The notes under the pieces are model-generated. The model worked only from the letters and a program-made list of their open reading frames with translations, was not told the DNA's origin and made no database searches. DNA of 64,000 nucleotides from Jatrophihabitans sp964252635 (lineage in GTDB: Bacteria > Actinomycetota > Actinomycetes > Mycobacteriales > Jatrophihabitantaceae): contig NZ_CAXUNP010000012.1 in assembly GCF_964252635.1 (NCBI RefSeq), positions 37,768 through 101,767 on the forward strand, written 5' to 3'. How positions within the stretch are numbered: position 1 is the stretch's first letter; the number at the start of each line of letters is the position of its first letter. This document shows positions 60,379-64,000 of the stretch, in pieces. Made by a program: the position numbers and the translations under genes.

Positions 60379-62193
60379 ATGAACGGGGCATGGCGACTGC
60401 GGGGGTACGTCGTCGAGGGGCTGCTGGGCCACGGCGGTGCCGGTGAGGTCTGGCGGGCCCGGGTCGCCGCGACGGGGGAGAAGGTGGCCCTCAAGCGGCT
60501 CGCCGTGCGCGACGACGCGCAGGTGCGGCGGGCCACGGCGGAGGCCGCCAAGCTCACCGTCCTGGACCATCCGCACCTGGTCCGCCTGCACGCGCTCGTA
60601 CCCGACCGGACCGACGTCGTGCTCGTGCTCGACCTGGCCGAGGGCGGCTCGCTCGCCGACCTGCTGGCCGTGCGTGGCCGGTTGACGCCGGGCGAGGTCA
60701 TCACGGCCGTCGCGCCGGTCGCTGCCGCCCTGGCCCACGTGCACGCCGCGGGGGTCGTGCACGGCGACGTCACGCCCGCAAACATCCTGTTCACCGCCGG
60801 CGGCAACGCGCTGCTCGCCGACCTCGGGGTCGCACGCCTGACCGGCCAGGACGACGACGCCGAGAGCACGCCGGCCTACGTCGACCCGGGCGTGGCGGCC
60901 GGGGGCATTCCGTCCGAGCTCAGCGACGTCTTCATGCTGGCTGCGACCGCGCTGCACGCGCTCACCGGCGAGCTGCCGTGGCCGGGGCCGGACGCCGAGC
61001 AGGCGCTGGCCCAGGCCCGCGGTGGCGACCTGGGTCCGCTCCCGGCCCGGCTCGCCGACGCGGGCGTTCCCGAGCCGATGGCCGCGGTCCTGTGCCGCGC
61101 CCTCGACCGCAATCCCGGACGGCGGGGTACGGCGGCGGCGTTCGCGCTGGACCTGCGTCACAGCGGTGTGCCTGTCGCCGTCGAGCTCGACGCCGGCCGG
61201 GTCCGCCGCGAACCCGCCCTCCGCGAGCCGGTACCGCCCGCGCCGACCGAGACCCGGCCCCGGCGGGGACGCCATGCCGCCCCGCCAGCGCCGGCACGCA
61301 GCGGTCGCCGTGGGGGGTCGGCCGCCCTTGCCGCGCCTGCGTCCAAGCCGCCGGTCGCGTCCGCCCCCGTGTGGGCGTCGGGCCTTCGCAACCGCTCGGA
61401 GCCGTTCGACCGGCCGTCGTTCTCCCGGCCGGTGCTGGCCGCGACGGGCGGCGGCGCAGCCCCGGACCCGGCGCCCCGGGGCGCGCCGCCTCCGACCAGC
61501 CGCGTCGCGCCGATGCCCCGGCCGCAGCTACCGGCCCCGCCGCGTGGACGCCGTACCCGCGGTCACCGGCCGCGGGCCACCGTCGTCGCTGTCGCCCTCG
61601 CGGTCGTCGTGGCCCTCGGGGCCGGTGCCCTGCTGTGGCGGCGACACCTGGACACCTCGGCGGCCGCGGCGCAACCTCCCGCCCCGGCGTCCGGGGCGCC
61701 GGACCGGTCCACAACGTCCGGGGCGCCGGGCCGGGCCACGACGACCCCGACGTCGGCGGTGGCGCCGCGGTCGGCGCCGCTGACCGTGCCGGTGCCCGTG
61801 GTGGTGCCGTCACCACCCTCTGCCGTGACCTGGGCGGCCCGCGTGTCGGCCCTGGACGCCGTCCGCGCACGGGCCTTCGCGGCCCGCCGCCCGGAGCTGC
61901 TGCGCACGGTCTACGCCGCACCGTCCCTGCTCCGCGCCGACTCCGCGCTGCTGATGCGCATCGTCCCGTCCGGGTGCGGGTTGCGCGGCGTCCGCACCGC
62001 CTACCGCGACGTACGGGTGACCACCTCGGGCGGGCGCGCGGTCGTCACGGCGTCCGCGGCCCTGCCGGCCAGCACGCTGGTGTGCGACGGCGTGGTCCGC
62101 GGCCGGGCCCCCGCCGTCGTACCCACCCGCATCCGGATGACGCTGGCCGGGCCCGTCGCCTCGGCCCGCATCGTCGACCAGCGGCCGGCGTGA
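60379..62193 (+). CDS. Ser/Thr protein kinase, non-RD, single-pass membrane type
   Basis: The 604-residue protein has a kinase domain (residues 8-260): glycine loop LLGHGGAGEVWRA, Lys in VALKRL, catalytic loop HGDVTPANILF (HGD in place of HRD) and LADLGVA in place of DFG. The APE region is altered. A long Pro/Ala/Arg-rich linker, one membrane helix near 400 (TVVAVALAVVVALGAGALLW) and an external domain of about 140 residues follow. There are no PASTA repeats. ATG 60379 is used; GTG 60370 is an alternative. Without the RD arginine, activity is likely to be independent of activation-loop phosphorylation. Confidence 0.83.
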   Translation: MNGAWRLRGYVVEGLLGHGGAGEVWRARVAATGEKVALKRLAVRDDAQVRRATAEAAKLTVLDHPHLVRLHALVPDRTDVVLVLDLAEGGSLADLLAVRGRLTPGEVITAVAPVAAALAHVHAAGVVHGDVTPANILFTAGGNALLADLGVARLTGQDDDAESTPAYVDPGVAAGGIPSELSDVFMLAATALHALTGELPWPGPDAEQALAQARGGDLGPLPARLADAGVPEPMAAVLCRALDRNPGRRGTAAAFALDLRHSGVPVAVELDAGRVRREPALREPVPPAPTETRPRRGRHAAPPAPARSGRRGGSAALAAPASKPPVASAPVWASGLRNRSEPFDRPSFSRPVLAATGGGAAPDPAPRGAPPPTSRVAPMPRPQLPAPPRGRRTRGHRPRATVVAVALAVVVALGAGALLWRRHLDTSAAAAQPPAPASGAPDRSTTSGAPGRATTTPTSAVAPRSAPLTVPVPVVVPSPPSAVTWAARVSALDAVRARAFAARRPELLRTVYAAPSLLRADSALLMRIVPSGCGLRGVRTAYRDVRVTTSGGRAVVTASAALPASTLVCDGVVRGRAPAVVPTRIRMTLAGPVASARIVDQRPA

Positions 62194-62208
62194 ACGGGCC
62201 CCGGCGGG

Positions 62209-63093
62209 TCAGCGCAGCTCGGACTCCAGCGCGGACGTGAGGTCGGGGTGGGTGAAGGTGAAGCCGGCGTCCTGCAGCGCGGCCGGGACGGCGTTCTGCC
62301 CGGTGAGCACGTCACCCGCGAACTCGCCCAGCGCGATCCGGGCCGCGAACCCCGGCACCGGGAGGATCGTCGGCCGGTGCAGCAGGCCGCCGAGGGTCTT
62401 GGTGAACTCGGCGTTCGTCACCGGGTTCGGCGCGGTGAGGTTGGCCGCGCCGGGCACGTCGTTCTCGATGACGAAGCGCATGGCCGCCACCTCGTCGGTG
62501 ACCGAGATCCACGGGAAGTACTGCCGACCCGATCCGAGCCGCCCGCCGATGCCGAGCTTGACGATGAGGCCGAGCCGGGGCAGCAGGCCACCCTTCTTCG
62601 CCAGCACCAGGCCGGTGCGCAGATGGCTGACCGTGATACCTGCCGCGCGGGCGGGGTCCGCAGCGCGCTCCCACTGCACGCACACGTCGGCCAGGAAGCC
62701 GTCGCCGGGCGGGGTGGACTCGTCGACCCGCCGGTCGCCGGTGTCGCCGTAGTAGCCGACCGCCGAGGCACACACGAGCTTGCCGGAGCTGCCGGCCCCG
62801 GCCATCGCGGTGGCCAGCGTGCCCACGGAGTCGACGCGGCTCTGCAGGATCGTCTTCTTGTACGACGCCGTCCACCGCCGGTCGCCGACACCCGCACCGG
62901 ACAGGCACACGACGACGTCCACACCGTCCAGCACCGACGGGTCCAGAACCCCGGCGGCGGGGTCCCATCGGTGCTCGTCCGGCCCGGACGGCTCCCGGCG
63001 CACCAGCGTGCGTACGGTGTGGCCGTCGGCGAGCAGGTCGTCACGCAAAGCAGGGCCGAGCAGTCCGGACGCCCCGGCGAGCAGCAGCAACAT
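62209..63093 (-). CDS. TIGR01777-type NAD-dependent epimerase/dehydratase
   Basis: The 294-residue SDR-related protein has the N-terminal MLLLLAGASGLLGPALRDDL Rossmann motif and CLSGAGVGDRRWTASYKK. It also has SAVGYYGDTGDRRVDESTPP with the YYG signature, and LRTGLVLAKKGGLLPRL. These are typical of the YfcH/TIGR01777 family, which is ubiquitous but of unknown substrate. It is 29 bases downstream of the sucB start-side gene's end, same direction. Confidence 0.87.
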   Translation of the reverse strand: MLLLLAGASGLLGPALRDDLLADGHTVRTLVRREPSGPDEHRWDPAAGVLDPSVLDGVDVVVCLSGAGVGDRRWTASYKKTILQSRVDSVGTLATAMAGAGSSGKLVCASAVGYYGDTGDRRVDESTPPGDGFLADVCVQWERAADPARAAGITVSHLRTGLVLAKKGGLLPRLGLIVKLGIGGRLGSGRQYFPWISVTDEVAAMRFVIENDVPGAANLTAPNPVTNAEFTKTLGGLLHRPTILPVPGFAARIALGEFAGDVLTGQNAVPAALQDAGFTFTHPDLTSALESELR

Positions 63094-63122
63094 GTGTTCG
63101 TCCTACCCGGCTGCCGCCCGGT

Positions 63123-64000
63123 TCAGCTCAGCCCGAGCGCGCGTTCGAACGCCCCGGCCTCCAGACGCTGCTTCATGGTGACCAGGAAGCGGGCGGCGTC
63201 CGCCCCGTCGACGATGCGGTGGTCGTAGGACAGGGCCAGGTAGACCATGGAGCGCACCGCGATGGTCTCGCCGAGGTCCTCGTCGTCGATGACGACCGGC
63301 CGCTTGACGACGGCGCCGGTGCCCAGGATGCCGACCTGCGGCTGGTTGATGATCGGGGTGTCGAACAACGCCCCGCGGCTGCCGGTGTTGGTCAGCGTGA
63401 ACGTGCCGCCACCGAGTTCGTCCGGGCTCACCTTGTTGGTGCGGGTGCGCTCGGCGAGATCGGCGATCTTGCGGGCGAGGCCGCCCAGGTTGAGGTCGCC
63501 GGCATCGTGGATGACCGGGACGAGCAGGCCGCGGTCGGTGTCGACGGCGATGCCGAGGTGTTCGGCGTCGTGGAAGGTGACCTCCTTCTTCTCCACGTCG
63601 ACGGAGGAGTTGACGACCGGGTGGGCCTTGAGCGCCTCGACCGCCGCCGCCGCGAAGAACGGCAGGAAGGTCAGCTTGACCCCCTCGCGCGCCTCGAAGT
63701 CGGCCTTGGCGCGCTGCCGCAGCCGGGCGATCCGGGTGACGTCGACCTCGACCACCGTGGTCAGCTGCGCGGAGATCTGCAGCGACTCGACCATCCGGGC
63801 TGCGATGACCTGACGCATCCGGGACAGCGGCTCGGTCTTGCCCCGTTGGTGGGTGACCGTGGCGGCCGCGGTGGCAGCTGCGGCCGGCTGGTCGGTGGCG
63901 CCCGCGGCGGACTGGGCCGCGCTCGAGGATGCCGCGCCGGACGGTGCCGCGCTTGACCGCGCGGCGGGGGGAGCGGCCGCGGCGGCCTGCTCGGCCGCTC
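63123..64000 (-). CDS. sucB: Dihydrolipoamide acyltransferase E2 (2-oxoglutarate dehydrogenase-like), 5' part outside
   Basis: About 292 C-terminal residues are visible. An Ala/Pro/Ser-rich linker leads to the peripheral-subunit-adjacent segment TEPLSRMRQVIAARMVESLQ and the catalytic domain with TFTLTNTGSRGALFDTPIIN and active-site YDHRIVDGADAARFL. The N-terminal lipoyl and E1/E3-binding domains lie beyond the right edge. Closeness to lipB and lipA fits lipoylation of this subunit. SucB is likelier than a pyruvate or branched-chain E2, but the visible part cannot settle it. Confidence 0.85.
   Translation of the reverse strand, partial: AAEQAAAAAPPAARSSAAPSGAASSSAAQSAAGATDQPAAAATAAATVTHQRGKTEPLSRMRQVIAARMVESLQISAQLTTVVEVDVTRIARLRQRAKADFEAREGVKLTFLPFFAAAAVEALKAHPVVNSSVDVEKKEVTFHDAEHLGIAVDTDRGLLVPVIHDAGDLNLGGLARKIADLAERTRTNKVSPDELGGGTFTLTNTGSRGALFDTPIINQPQVGILGTGAVVKRPVVIDDEDLGETIAVRSMVYLALSYDHRIVDGADAARFLVTMKQRLEAGAFERALGLS

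Overview
This window is GC-rich throughout, with strong G/C in third codon positions and frequent GTG and ATG starts. It carries several actinobacterial hallmarks: an NDMA-type methanol/alcohol dehydrogenase operon of the kind tied to the mycofactocin cofactor, many GAF/ANTAR regulators, DUF4191 next to an RDD protein and glnA, two MMPL exporters, and SucB-LipB-LipA. I read it as chromosome of a free-living actinomycete. The genus cannot be fixed from this sequence. It holds one mobile element of about 13.8 kb.

Region 1 (1-14.5 kb) is an alcohol/aldehyde/acetate regulon. A GAF/winged-helix regulator (cut by the left edge) faces a methanol dehydrogenase-type alcohol dehydrogenase. That gene is tightly coupled to a MoxR AAA+ ATPase, a VWA protein and a methyltransferase likely to be the mycofactocin methyltransferase MftM, with an acetate transporter following. 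Convergent to it lie a NarL-type response regulator, its histidine kinase and a second iron-type alcohol dehydrogenase (an arrangement I recall from the MnoSR locus of Mycolicibacterium smegmatis), then acetyl-CoA synthetase, a DUF779 protein and an aldehyde dehydrogenase. Together these cover alcohol to aldehyde to acid to acyl-CoA. No mftABCDEF genes are in the window.

Region 2 (14.5-25 kb) holds housekeeping and accessory genes: a strictosidine-synthase-like lactonase, UppP, two VOC proteins, an acetolactate-synthase-type TPP enzyme, an FAD dehydrogenase, GAF and STAS proteins, a YchJ-like protein, a VIT-family transporter and an acyl desaturase. Region 3 (25-35 kb) is a regulatory cluster. 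Five ANTAR proteins lie here and a sixth lies just inside the mobile element. Small proteins, a sigma-region-4-like protein, a lipoprotein, an endonuclease/exonuclease/phosphatase protein and a MocR/YczE pair are interspersed.

Region 4 (about 35.0-48.8 kb) is an integrative element inserted at the 3' end of glnA. A 62-bp near-perfect direct repeat of the glnA 3' end and terminator bounds it. It has a tyrosine integrase, an excisionase-like protein, a MobF relaxase-helicase and paired TTGCGGACT integrase arm-site candidates at both ends. Cargo includes an ANTAR gene and a sigma-region-4-like gene that mirror a chromosomal module 10 kb away, a formaldehyde-dehydrogenase-like enzyme, two alpha/beta hydrolases, a SnoaL-like protein and a metallo-beta-lactamase-fold protein. 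No conjugation pore genes are seen, so it looks mobilizable rather than self-transmissible.

Region 5 (48.8-64 kb) is core chromosome: glnA with a candidate GlnR site, RDD and DUF4191 proteins, two NlpC/P60 endopeptidases, lipA, lipB, two MMPL transporters, peptidase E, an unusual non-RD Ser/Thr kinase, a TIGR01777-type epimerase and the C-terminal part of a dihydrolipoamide acyltransferase that runs off the right edge.

The strongest candidates for something undescribed are: a 66-nt structured leader, better conserved than the coding sequence, in front of two ANTAR genes (one chromosomal, one on the element); the transfer of the whole ANTAR plus sigma-region-4 module onto the element; and the histidine-rich MoxR/VWA pair fused into a methanol dehydrogenase and mycofactocin-methyltransferase operon.
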